DNA from: Pedobacter gandavensis
GTDB lineage: Bacteria; Bacteroidota; Bacteroidia; Sphingobacteriales; Sphingobacteriaceae
NCBI RefSeq assembly: GCF_014172405.1
Contig: NZ_WNXC01000010.1
Coordinates: 124,001 to 188,000 of the forward strand
DNA: 64,000 nucleotides
Reading direction: 5' to 3'
The notes beneath the pieces were generated by a model. The model was given only the letters and a program-made list of their open reading frames with translations. It was not told the origin of the DNA and searched no databases. The stretch's first letter is position 1. Every line of letters begins with the position of its first letter. The position numbers and the translations under genes were made by a program. Below are positions 44,134 through 52,160 of this stretch, one piece after another.

Positions 44134-45117
44134 GTGAAGAACTTAATCAAGCAAATATTTTCTATCTCCAATAACGAACAGTTCGAAGAAACCTGCCTGG
44201 AGGTGTTTAAACACCAGGCGGAAAACTGTAGCGTTTATAAAGCTTATATCTCCCACCTGAAGGTGGAGCCAAAGGCTATCAAATCTTCAAAAGAAATCCC
44301 TTTTCTGCCGATCAGCTTTTTCAAAACCCATGAAGTATTGAGTAGCAAAGCAGCCGTAGAAATTACTTTTAGCAGTTCCGGAACTACAGGAATGTCACAA
44401 AGTAAGCATCTGGTGACAGACCTTTCTGTCTATGATCAAAGCTTTACGCTGGCCTTCGAACAGTTTTATGGCCCTATAGAAAACACCTGCTTTCTGGCCT
44501 TATTACCTTCCTACCTGGAGCGCGAAGGATCTTCATTAATTTACATGGTTGATGCCTTAATCAGAGATAGCAAACATCCCGATAGTGGTTATTTCCTGCA
44601 CAACCATGAGGAACTCCACCAAAAGTTAACACAACTGCAAGCCAGCGGACAAAAGACCATCCTAATCGGTGTCACCTACGCCCTGCTCGACTTTATCGAA
44701 AAGTATCAGCTAAATTTCCCTGAACTCGTAGTGATGGAAACCGGTGGCATGAAAGGAAAAAGAAAAGAGATGGTACGTGAGGAATTACATCAGCACCTAC
44801 AAGATGGTTTTGGCGTTAGCGACATCCATAGCGAATATGGCATGACAGAACTACTCGGCCAGGCTTATTCCAAAGGACTTGGTGTTTTCAACTGTCCGCC
44901 TTGGATGAAGATTTACCTGCGCGACACCAACGATCCTTTAAGCCTAATCAGCAATAAAAACAGTGGCGGTATTAATGTCATCGACCTTTCCAACCTCAAC
45001 TCCTGCGCTTTTATCGCTACTCAGGATTTAGGCCGTTTGTTTCCAGACGGATCTTTTGAAGTTCTGGGCAGGTTCGACAATGCAGACATCAGAGGTTGCA
45101 ACCTGCTCGTTCAATAA
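44134..45117 (+). CDS. LuxE/PaaK-like acyl-protein synthetase
   Basis: 327 aa from GTG 44134 (MKNLIKQIFSI). The adenylate-forming fold motif ITFSSSGTTGMSQSKH (phosphate-binding loop) and SEYGMTELLGQ (adenine/acid-binding region) are visible. The family activates fatty or aryl acids by adenylation and passes the acyl group on. The small size matches LuxE-type enzymes (about 330-370 aa) rather than full CoA ligases. No luxC or luxD partner is nearby, so it serves some other acid. The length and GTG start were chosen from the -7 element. Confidence 0.85.
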   Translation: MKNLIKQIFSISNNEQFEETCLEVFKHQAENCSVYKAYISHLKVEPKAIKSSKEIPFLPISFFKTHEVLSSKAAVEITFSSSGTTGMSQSKHLVTDLSVYDQSFTLAFEQFYGPIENTCFLALLPSYLEREGSSLIYMVDALIRDSKHPDSGYFLHNHEELHQKLTQLQASGQKTILIGVTYALLDFIEKYQLNFPELVVMETGGMKGKRKEMVREELHQHLQDGFGVSDIHSEYGMTELLGQAYSKGLGVFNCPPWMKIYLRDTNDPLSLISNKNSGGINVIDLSNLNSCAFIATQDLGRLFPDGSFEVLGRFDNADIRGCNLLVQ

Positions 45118-45168
45118 AAGCGCATAAAACACCCCTCATTTATAGCCTGAAAATAAAATTACAGCATA

Positions 45169-45204
45169 AAAAATCCCGGTTCTAAACAAAAGACCGGGAT
45201 TTTT
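45169..45204 (+). terminator. terminator after LuxE-like gene
   Basis: A perfect stem AAAAATCCCGGT (45169-45180)/ACCGGGATTTTT (45193-45204) with a 12-nt loop, ending in T. Confidence 0.9.
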
Positions 45205-45242
45205 CATAAGAGACAAAAACGTGTCTGCTAATATATATATCT

Positions 45243-45285
45243 AATGATCAAAAGCTGGCTTAACAAGCCAGACCTACTGATCATT
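45243..45285 (-). terminator. nested hairpin after tyrS
   Basis: An inner stem CTGGCTT/AAGCCAG (45255-45261 and 45265-45271) sits in an outer pair AATGATCA/TGATCATT (45243-45250 and 45278-45285). It starts 3 bp behind the tyrS stop on the minus strand. Confidence 0.65.
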
Positions 45286-45288
45286 ATC

Positions 45289-46575
45289 TTATTTTACGCT
45301 CAACAAGAAGTAGTTTTTCTTTCCTTTTTGCACAATGATAAACTGATCATTCAACAAATGCTCAGCGCCAATAACCTCTGCAGCATCTTTCAATTTCTCC
45401 CTGTTTACCGATACACCACCACCTTGAATCAATTTCTTAGCCTCTCCTTTTGAAGCAAAAACTGTTGCTTTCTCAGCCAGTAAAGTTGCAGCATCAATAC
45501 CTAAAATCAAGTCATTTTTAGAAATCTCAAATTGAGGAATTCCTTCAAAAATCTCCAATACCTGAGTTTCATTTAAAGTCTTAAAGAAATCTAAAGAACC
45601 ATTACCGAACAAAAATTCAGAAGTCTTGATCGCAGTTTCCAAAGCCTCTACAGAATGTGTTCTCACCGTGATATCTTCCGCTAAAGCTTTCTGTAAGATG
45701 CGCAAATGAGGTGCTGCATCATGCTCAACCTCTAAAGCTTCGATCTCTTCCTGTGTTTTCAACGTAAAGATTCTGATCCATTTTTTAGTATCATCATCAG
45801 AAGCATTCAACCAGAACTGGTAGAATTTATAAGGAGAAGTTTTCTCTGGAGCCAACCAAACAGCACCACTTTCCGTTTTACCGAATTTAGTACCATCAGC
45901 TTTCTTAATCAACTTTGTAGTTACCGCAAAAGCAGTACCTGCATCTTTACGCCTGATCAATTCTGTACCCGTTACGATATTTCCCCATTGATCTGATCCA
46001 CCCATCTGCACTAAACAGTTGTGGTGCTTCCACAAATAGTAAAAGTCGAAACCCTGAATCAACTGGTAGCAAAACTCAGTAAATGACAATCCTGAATCAC
46101 CTTCAAGACGTCTCTTTACACTGTCTTTTGCCATCATATAGTTTACCGTAATGTGCTTACCTACATCCCTGATAAAAGTAAAAAGATTCATATCCTTAAA
46201 CCAGTCATTATTGTTCACCATGACTGCACCGTTTCCAGCATCTTCAAACGTAAGAAATTTCGAAAGTTGCTTTCTCATTCCGGCAAGGTTATGTTCTACC
46301 ATATCCTCAGTCTGCAAATTACGCTCATCAGATTTTCCTGAAGGATCACCAACCATTCCGGTTGCTCCGCCTACCAAAGCATAAGGCTTATGTCCTGCAC
46401 GTTGAAAATGAATCAAAGTCATGATCTGAGTCAGGTGGCCCACATGCAGTGAATCTGCAGTTGGATCAAATCCGATATACCCCGATGTCATTCCTTCATT
46501 TAATTTTTCTTCAGTACCAGGCATTATATCCTGCAACATGCCTCTCCAGCGTAACTCTTCAACGAAATTGGTCAT
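45289..46575 (-). CDS. tyrS: tyrosyl-tRNA synthetase
   Basis: 428 aa from ATG 46575 (MTNFVEELRWRGMLQ). The Rossmann domain has the HIGH-like SLHVGHLTQ and the KMSKS-equivalent DGTKFGKTESG. Tyr-binding stretches and a C-terminal S4-type RNA-binding domain (ending QKGKKNYFLL) are present. It charges tRNA-Tyr. A minus-strand -7 box at 46598-46605 sits between the first in-frame start at 46611 and this ATG, so the longer frame cannot be expressed from it. The sequence AAGGAGA lies 11 nt before the ATG, a rare Shine-Dalgarno-like match in this genome. Confidence 0.97.
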   Translation of the reverse strand: MTNFVEELRWRGMLQDIMPGTEEKLNEGMTSGYIGFDPTADSLHVGHLTQIMTLIHFQRAGHKPYALVGGATGMVGDPSGKSDERNLQTEDMVEHNLAGMRKQLSKFLTFEDAGNGAVMVNNNDWFKDMNLFTFIRDVGKHITVNYMMAKDSVKRRLEGDSGLSFTEFCYQLIQGFDFYYLWKHHNCLVQMGGSDQWGNIVTGTELIRRKDAGTAFAVTTKLIKKADGTKFGKTESGAVWLAPEKTSPYKFYQFWLNASDDDTKKWIRIFTLKTQEEIEALEVEHDAAPHLRILQKALAEDITVRTHSVEALETAIKTSEFLFGNGSLDFFKTLNETQVLEIFEGIPQFEISKNDLILGIDAATLLAEKATVFASKGEAKKLIQGGGVSVNREKLKDAAEVIGAEHLLNDQFIIVQKGKKNYFLLSVK

Positions 46576-46597
46576 TATGTATCTCCTTAGTTTGTCG

Positions 46598-46605
46598 CAA
46601 ATATA
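46598..46605 (-). promoter_or_regulatory. -7 box of tyrS
   Basis: On the minus strand TATATTTG matches TAnnTTTG and lies 22 nt before ATG 46575. It shows that the translation start is 46575. Confidence 0.55.
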
Positions 46606-46681
46606 AGACAAATATGGAAGAAGCTGAGGGCTTCCCGCAATTCAATACCCTTCAGAAACAACGAAATTGAACAAAAATCGC

Positions 46682-46689
46682 TACTTTTA
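46682..46689 (+). promoter_or_regulatory. weak -7 box of the ACP-phosphodiesterase-like gene
   Basis: TACTTTTA differs from TAnnTTTG in one base and ends 5 nt before ATG 46695. Confidence 0.3.
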
Positions 46690-46694
46690 AACCG

Positions 46695-47375
46695 ATGAAC
46701 TTTCTTTCCCACTATTATTTTGAACGAGACAACACTGACGAAAACATCGTCATAGGTGTTGTATTGCCCGATCTGATCAAAAATGCACAGAAAGAAATTA
46801 ACCTATACCCCGGGAAAGAAAAACATCTTTTTTTAAAAGACCCAATTCAACAATCACTGTTAAAAGGCTGGGAAAGACACCTCGAAGTAGACCGGATTTT
46901 CCACAATTCAAACTTCTTCAAAGTACAAACTGCTGCCCTGAAGCAATTGATCTTACCCGCTTGTGAAAACAGTCCGGTGAAACCATTTTTCCTCGCACAT
47001 ATAGGTATTGAATTAGTCCTGGACCACATTCTTACGGTAAAAGGTACCGTCAACATCAATACCTTTTACGAACAGCTCATCAAATCCGATAAAAAAGCCA
47101 TAGCGGCCTTCCTCAACAACTGTGGGGTAACAGATACCAGTATTTTCCTCAAATTCCTGGATAACTTCATCACCAGTAGATACCTGTTCAGCTATCAGAA
47201 AATTGAAAACATCTCTTATGCACTCAACAGAATTTGTATGCGCATCTGGCCTCATCCTTTTACAGAAGCACAAACCGAGTTGCTCCATGAAAAACTGATC
47301 ATTTACCGCGATGCAGTTGAACCAGAATATCTAGACATTTTTAAGCGCATAGAAAGTATTCTCCCCCCTTTATAA
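46695..47375 (+). CDS. ACP phosphodiesterase-like (AcpH/DUF479) protein
   Basis: 226 aa. The start MNFLSHYYFERDNTDENIVI and the following GVVLPDL resemble AcpH-type proteins (FLAHL...GNLLADF), and KGWERHLEVDRIFHNSNFFK matches the conserved helical H..ID region. AcpH removes the phosphopantetheine arm from acyl carrier protein. The sequence is longer and more diverged than E. coli AcpH, and activity is not certain. It is divergent from tyrS and 24 bp from ligA. Confidence 0.65.
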   Translation: MNFLSHYYFERDNTDENIVIGVVLPDLIKNAQKEINLYPGKEKHLFLKDPIQQSLLKGWERHLEVDRIFHNSNFFKVQTAALKQLILPACENSPVKPFFLAHIGIELVLDHILTVKGTVNINTFYEQLIKSDKKAIAAFLNNCGVTDTSIFLKFLDNFITSRYLFSYQKIENISYALNRICMRIWPHPFTEAQTELLHEKLIIYRDAVEPEYLDIFKRIESILPPL

Positions 47376-47387
47376 TCTGAGTTTTTC

Positions 47388-47395
47388 TATCTTTG
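47388..47395 (+). promoter_or_regulatory. -7 box of ligA
   Basis: TATCTTTG matches TAnnTTTG exactly and ends 4 nt before ATG 47400. Confidence 0.5.
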
Positions 47396-47399
47396 TCTT

Positions 47400-49412
47400 A
47401 TGCCACTTATGGAGATAAAAGACAAAATGGAAGCCTTGGTTAAGGAGCTTAACCAACATAGTTACAATTATTATGTATTGGCAATGCCCACCATTGCAGA
47501 TTATGAGTTCGATAAAAAATTAGCCGAGCTGGAACAACTTGAAAAAGCACACCCGGAATTCGCTGACCCTAACTCCCCTACGCAAAAAGTTGGCGGAGAT
47601 ATCACCAAAAACTTTATAACCGTAGCCCACCGCTGGCCAATGTTGTCCTTAGGGAATACCTATAACGAACAAGACCTGCGCGACTTTGACGAACGTGTCA
47701 GAAAAGCTATTGGAGACCAGTTTGAATATGTATGTGAACTTAAATTCGATGGACTTTCCATCAGTTTAACCTACGAAAACAACAAACTTGTTCGCGCGGT
47801 TACCCGTGGTGATGGAACCAAAGGCGACGATGTGACTACCAACATCAAAACCATTAACAACATCCCACATCAACTGAAAGAAGAAACCGTCCCCCCGCTG
47901 TTTGAAATCAGAGGAGAGATATTTATGCACCGTGCAGCCTTTGATCGTCTCAACAAGGAGCGCGAAGAACTTGGAGAGGTACAATATGCCAACCCAAGAA
48001 ACTTTGCCGCAGGAACGGTTAAAATGCAGGATTCCAAAGAAGTTGCCAGAAGACCATTAGACTGTTTCCTATATTCACTGAATACCGATAAAAACTATTT
48101 TAAAACCCACTGGGAAAGCTTACAGCGCCTAAAAGAATGGGGCTTTAATGTCTGTGAACATACGGAATTGAGCAACACCATTGACGATGTGCTTGCTTTT
48201 ATACACAAATGGGAAGAAAAGCGTTTCAAACTCTCTTATGATATCGATGGAATCGTAATCAAAGTAAACAGTTACGCACAACAACAGGAATTGGGCTTTA
48301 CCGCTAAATCTCCCCGTTGGGCCATCTCTTATAAATACAAAGCACAGGAAGTAGAAACCATTCTGGAAAAAGTAAGTTACCAGGTCGGAAGAACAGGTGC
48401 AGTTACGCCGGTTGCCAATTTAAAACCAGTTCAACTGGCCGGAACAACAGTAAAAAGAGCAACGCTGCACAATGCCAATGAAATCGAGCGACTAGATCTT
48501 CATGAAGGTGACACCGTATTTGTTGAGAAAGGTGGAGAGATCATTCCGAAAATCATCAATGTAAACCTGGAAAAACGTAAACCAGATGCTTTAAAAATAC
48601 ATTACCTGACCGAATGCCCGGAATGTAACACGCCATTGATCAGAAAAGAAGGAGAAGTGGCCTTCTACTGCCCTAATGACGAAGCTTGTCCGCCACAAAT
48701 TGTAGGCAAAATCCAACATTTTATCAGCCGTAAAGCGATGAATATCGACGGATTGGGTGATGAAACCATAGAAACCTTTTACCAACGTGGACTAATCGCT
48801 CACATCAGCGACTTATACACCTTACACGAAAGATCTGAAGACCTGAAAACAATAGAACGTTTCGGGGAACGTTCTATTGAAAATATGCTGAAAGGAATAG
48901 AAGACTCTAAGCAAATGCCTTTTGAAAAAGTACTTTTCGGATTAGGGATCCGCTATGTTGGCGAAACTGTTGCCCGTAAATTAGCTGTCGGAACCAAAAA
49001 TATCGACAAATTAATGACCGCAACTGTAGAGGAACTGGTTGCAATTGATGAAATCGGACAAAGAATCGCAGAAAGTATCCTGGAATACTTCGCAAAACCC
49101 GAACATATTCATCAAATTGAGTTGTTAAAGTCCTACGGACTCCAGTTTGAAGTGGTAGAAAAAGAAATTACCCTTCAAAGTGACAAGTTAACTGGAAAAA
49201 CATTCGTAATTTCGGGAGTTTTTGAAAATTACAGTAGAGAAGAACTCAAAGAGATAATTGAAAGCAATGGTGGTAAGATCTTAAGCGGTATTTCCGCAAA
49301 ACTGAACTACCTTGTCGCGGGTGATAATATGGGACCTTCCAAATTGGAAAAGGCAAATAAATTGAATGTCCCCCTGATTTCACAGGATGACCTATTAGCG
49401 TTATTGAAGTAA
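47400..49412 (+). CDS. ligA: NAD-dependent DNA ligase
   Basis: 670 aa, full length. Domain Ia (SYNYYVLAMPTIADYEFDKK) precedes the adenylation domain with the KxDG motif CELKFDGLS (Lys115). An OB fold and a four-Cys zinc motif follow (CPECNTPL...CPNDEACPPQ), then HhH repeats and a C-terminal BRCT domain (GKTFVISGVFENYSREELKE). It joins nicks in replication and repair using NAD+. ATG 47400 lies 4 nt behind an exact -7 box. ATG 47409 (MEIKDKM) is an alternative. It is followed 9 bp later by dapA. Confidence 0.97.
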   Translation: MPLMEIKDKMEALVKELNQHSYNYYVLAMPTIADYEFDKKLAELEQLEKAHPEFADPNSPTQKVGGDITKNFITVAHRWPMLSLGNTYNEQDLRDFDERVRKAIGDQFEYVCELKFDGLSISLTYENNKLVRAVTRGDGTKGDDVTTNIKTINNIPHQLKEETVPPLFEIRGEIFMHRAAFDRLNKEREELGEVQYANPRNFAAGTVKMQDSKEVARRPLDCFLYSLNTDKNYFKTHWESLQRLKEWGFNVCEHTELSNTIDDVLAFIHKWEEKRFKLSYDIDGIVIKVNSYAQQQELGFTAKSPRWAISYKYKAQEVETILEKVSYQVGRTGAVTPVANLKPVQLAGTTVKRATLHNANEIERLDLHEGDTVFVEKGGEIIPKIINVNLEKRKPDALKIHYLTECPECNTPLIRKEGEVAFYCPNDEACPPQIVGKIQHFISRKAMNIDGLGDETIETFYQRGLIAHISDLYTLHERSEDLKTIERFGERSIENMLKGIEDSKQMPFEKVLFGLGIRYVGETVARKLAVGTKNIDKLMTATVEELVAIDEIGQRIAESILEYFAKPEHIHQIELLKSYGLQFEVVEKEITLQSDKLTGKTFVISGVFENYSREELKEIIESNGGKILSGISAKLNYLVAGDNMGPSKLEKANKLNVPLISQDDLLALLK

Positions 49413-49421
49413 ATAAAAAAG

Positions 49422-50303
49422 ATGAACAAATTTCACGGAACGGGTGTGGCATTGGTCACCCCATTTAATGCAGACGGAACAGTGGATTATCCAGGCCTTA
49501 AAAACCTGATCAATCACTTGGTTGAAGGAAAAGTAGAATACCTGGTATCTTTAGGTACAACAGGAGAAGCATCAACACTGAATAAGAGCGACAAGAAGAA
49601 GATCTGGGAATTTACTGCTGAAATTAACGATGGCCGTTTACCACTCGTAGCTGGTATCGGAGGAAATGATACGGCTGAACTTGCCCAAAGTATAAAAGAT
49701 TTCGAAGTGAGTGGTTATGATGCAATTTTATCAGCCAGTCCATATTATAATAAACCAACTCAGGAAGGTATTTACCAGCACTATAAAGCCGTTTCGGAAG
49801 CAAGTGCATTACCGGTATTCCTATATAATGTACCAGGTCGTACGGGTAGCAATGTAAGTCCGGAAACTACCTGCCGACTGGCTAATGATTTCAAAAACAT
49901 CATTGGTACAAAAGAAGCTTCTGGAAGTTTCGACCAGTTCAATCAGATTCTACGTGATAAGCCTGCAGATTTTATGTTGATCTCTGGTGATGATCCAGTA
50001 GCCATGCCAATGATTGCATTGGGTGCTGTAGGTGTGATCTCTGTAGTTGGAAACGCATTACCTCAACAATTATCTGACATGATCAGATTGTGTTTAAATG
50101 GTGACTTTAAAGCAGCTGCACCTTTGCACCTGGACCTAATTGAGTTTACCAGACTAATCTTCGCAGAAGGTAACCCTGGTGGCGTGAAAGCAGCCTTAAA
50201 GCAATTGGGTATCTGTGATGACTATGTGCGTTTGCCATTGGTGCAAGTATCTGAAAACCTGCGCAAAGCAATTATTGCCGAAACCAGCAGAATTACTGCT
50301 TAA
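49422..50303 (+). CDS. dapA: 4-hydroxy-tetrahydrodipicolinate synthase
   Basis: 293 aa. A TIM-barrel aldolase of the DapA/NAL family with the catalytic Lys164 (IGTKEASGS), Tyr135 (LYNVPGRTG) and the threonine pair in SLGTTGEAST. It condenses pyruvate with aspartate semialdehyde in lysine and diaminopimelate synthesis. The length and key residues fit true DapA. It lies 9 bp behind ligA, and the pairing gives no obvious functional link. A strong bidirectional terminator follows. Confidence 0.93.
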   Translation: MNKFHGTGVALVTPFNADGTVDYPGLKNLINHLVEGKVEYLVSLGTTGEASTLNKSDKKKIWEFTAEINDGRLPLVAGIGGNDTAELAQSIKDFEVSGYDAILSASPYYNKPTQEGIYQHYKAVSEASALPVFLYNVPGRTGSNVSPETTCRLANDFKNIIGTKEASGSFDQFNQILRDKPADFMLISGDDPVAMPMIALGAVGVISVVGNALPQQLSDMIRLCLNGDFKAAAPLHLDLIEFTRLIFAEGNPGGVKAALKQLGICDDYVRLPLVQVSENLRKAIIAETSRITA

Positions 50304-50322
50304 AAGCAAAACCTTATTCCAT

Positions 50323-50360
50323 AAAAAAAAGCGTCCCGGTTGCCTGGACGCTTTTTTTTT
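50323..50360. terminator. strong bidirectional terminator
   Basis: GCGTCC (50331-50336) pairs with GGACGC (50346-50351). Eight A lie before and nine T after, so the stem can extend and both strands carry T-runs. It serves dapA and the histone H1-like gene. Confidence 0.9.
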
Positions 50361-50372
50361 GAATCAAATAGC

Positions 50373-50555
50373 TTATTTAGCGTCTTTGTTTTTAGTTTCC
50401 TGAACTTCTAAGCGAATTGCTTGAGCTAAGTTCTTAAGATCCTGCATACCTTTACGAACACGTGTTCCTGCGGCGCTATTAGCTTTGTTGTAGAATTTGT
50501 CTGCATCCGCTTCTAAAGCAGCAACAAGTTCTTTTGCTTCATTAAATTTTTTCAT
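50373..50555 (-). CDS. histone H1-like protein (Hc1 family)
   Basis: 60 aa, rich in Lys and Ala. The sequence KKFNEAKELVAALEADADKF, then GTRVRKGMQDLKNLAQ, is typical of the small Hc1-like histone H1 proteins of Bacteroidota, thought to bind DNA in the nucleoid. A Shine-Dalgarno-like AAGGAG lies upstream. It is monocistronic with a terminator shared with dapA. Confidence 0.85.
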   Translation of the reverse strand: MKKFNEAKELVAALEADADKFYNKANSAAGTRVRKGMQDLKNLAQAIRLEVQETKNKDAK

Positions 50556-50684
50556 CGTTAATTTACTCCTTTTTAGTTTTTAATGGTTTGATTGATACTC
50601 TATTACTAAAGTAAGGTGTTTATTCTAATAAAAAAAGATTTTCAGACAATAATTAAAGCCCTTTTGCAAACTAATTTTAAGACA

Positions 50685-50716
50685 TAAAAAAAGACTGCCT
50701 AAAAAAAGCAGTCTTT
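50685..50716 (-). terminator. terminator after the alpha-oxoamine synthase gene
   Basis: On the minus strand AAAGACTGC (50716-50708) pairs with GCAGTCTTT (50698-50690) around a T-rich loop and is followed by seven T (50692-50686 region). Confidence 0.85.
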
Positions 50717-50737
50717 CCTTTAATCTTATAGAATGGA

Positions 50738-51979
50738 CTAAGCCATAGTGAACTGATGTTCTTTATAATAACCAGTTTTCAATTTCTCAGATACTTCGCT
50801 AAAAGCGTCTAATGTACGTTGTACGTCTTCCAAGGTATGAACAGCAGTTGGAATCAACCTAAGCTCAATAAGTCCCTTAGGAATCACTGGATAAACCACA
50901 ATCGAACAGAAGATACCATAGTTCTCACGTAAGTCCATTGTTAGGGCTGTAGCCTCTAATAACTCCCCTTTTAAGAACACTGGAGTCACCATCGTATTGG
51001 TAATCCCCAAATCAAAACCACGTTCTCTTAAACCTTTTTGAAGGGTAGTTGCGATCAACCAAAGACGTTCTCTTAGCTCAGGATTGTTTTTAAGCAGCTC
51101 TAATCTTTTCAATAAACCAATCACCATTGGCATTGGCAAAGCTTTCGCAAAAGTCTGCGAACGCATGTTATAGCGGAAATAGTTAGTCAATTCTTGTGTA
51201 GAAGCTACGAAAGCACCAATACCTGCCATTGATTTTGCGAAAGTACCGAAGTACACATCTACGCCTTCAATACAACCTTGCTCTTCATGCGTACCTGCAC
51301 CAGTAGGTCCCATCGTACCAAAACCATGTGCATCGTCAATTAACAAACGGAAATTAAACTCTTTTTTCAATTCGATTAATTCTTTCAGTTTACCTTGAGC
51401 ACCGGACATACCGAAAACACCTTCCGTAATTAAAAGAATACCACCGCCCGACTGTTCAGTCAGTTTAGTCGCACGTTCTAACTGCTTGCGTGCACTCTCA
51501 ATATCATTGTGTTGGTAAACAAAGCGTTTACCCATGTGTAAACGTAAACCATCGATAATACAAGCATGAGATTCCGCATCATAAACGATCACGTCATTTC
51601 TGTCTACTAAACAATCGATGATAGATACCATACCCTGATAACCAAAGTTCAATAAGAACGCATCTTCTTTCCCTACAAATGCAGCCAATTCCTGCTCCAT
51701 TTGCTCATGGTACTTAGAATTACCAGACATCATCCTTGCACCCATCGGGTAAGCCATACCAAAATCTGTCGCACCCTGCTTATCCGCTTCCCTAACTTCA
51801 GGGTGATTGGCTAAACCCAAATAGTTGTTTAAACTCCAAACTAAATGCTCTTTGCCACGAAAATTCATATGAGGTGCGATTTCCCCCTCTAATTTAGGAA
51901 AAGAGAAATATCCATGTGACCATTTCTGGTGCTGACCAATCGGTCCCATGCGTTTTGCTACTTTATCAAAAATATCCAA
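50738..51979 (-). CDS. alpha-oxoamine synthase (AONS/SPT-like PLP enzyme)
   Basis: 413 aa. A fold-type I PLP enzyme of the group that includes serine palmitoyltransferase, 8-amino-7-oxononanoate synthase and 2-amino-3-ketobutyrate CoA ligase. Expected residues are present: His138 (AESHACIIDG), Asp216 and His218 (IDDAHGFG) and Lys249 (FGTFAKSMAG). The acyl-CoA substrate cannot be read off. The N-terminus (DIFDKVAKRMGPIGQ) differs from the SPT sequences I remember from Bacteroidota, so the enzyme may be a paralogue. The start is TTG at 51979 and the first in-frame ATG is at residue 11. It lies behind ftsZ but after a terminator. Confidence 0.8.
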   Translation of the reverse strand: MDIFDKVAKRMGPIGQHQKWSHGYFSFPKLEGEIAPHMNFRGKEHLVWSLNNYLGLANHPEVREADKQGATDFGMAYPMGARMMSGNSKYHEQMEQELAAFVGKEDAFLLNFGYQGMVSIIDCLVDRNDVIVYDAESHACIIDGLRLHMGKRFVYQHNDIESARKQLERATKLTEQSGGGILLITEGVFGMSGAQGKLKELIELKKEFNFRLLIDDAHGFGTMGPTGAGTHEEQGCIEGVDVYFGTFAKSMAGIGAFVASTQELTNYFRYNMRSQTFAKALPMPMVIGLLKRLELLKNNPELRERLWLIATTLQKGLRERGFDLGITNTMVTPVFLKGELLEATALTMDLRENYGIFCSIVVYPVIPKGLIELRLIPTAVHTLEDVQRTLDAFSEVSEKLKTGYYKEHQFTMA

Positions 51980-52104
51980 TGTGTATTTATTTAAATGTGA
52001 TGTATCTTATTTTTTTGCAAATTTAAGGTTAATCTGCTTCAATAGCAATTTTACCTGGCAGCGCTTTAAGCCGCTTGCCCAGCTCCACACACGATTATTA
52101 TGCC

Positions 52105-52141
52105 AAAAAAGCCTTAACAACAAAATTGCTAAGGCTTTTTT
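52105..52141 (-). terminator. terminator after ftsZ (end of dcw cluster)
   Basis: AAAAAAGCCTTA (52105-52116) pairs with TAAGGCTTTTTT (52130-52141). On the minus strand it is followed by a T-run. It lies 20 bp behind the ftsZ stop. Confidence 0.9.
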
Positions 52142-52160
52142 AAATATTTAAACTGATGTG

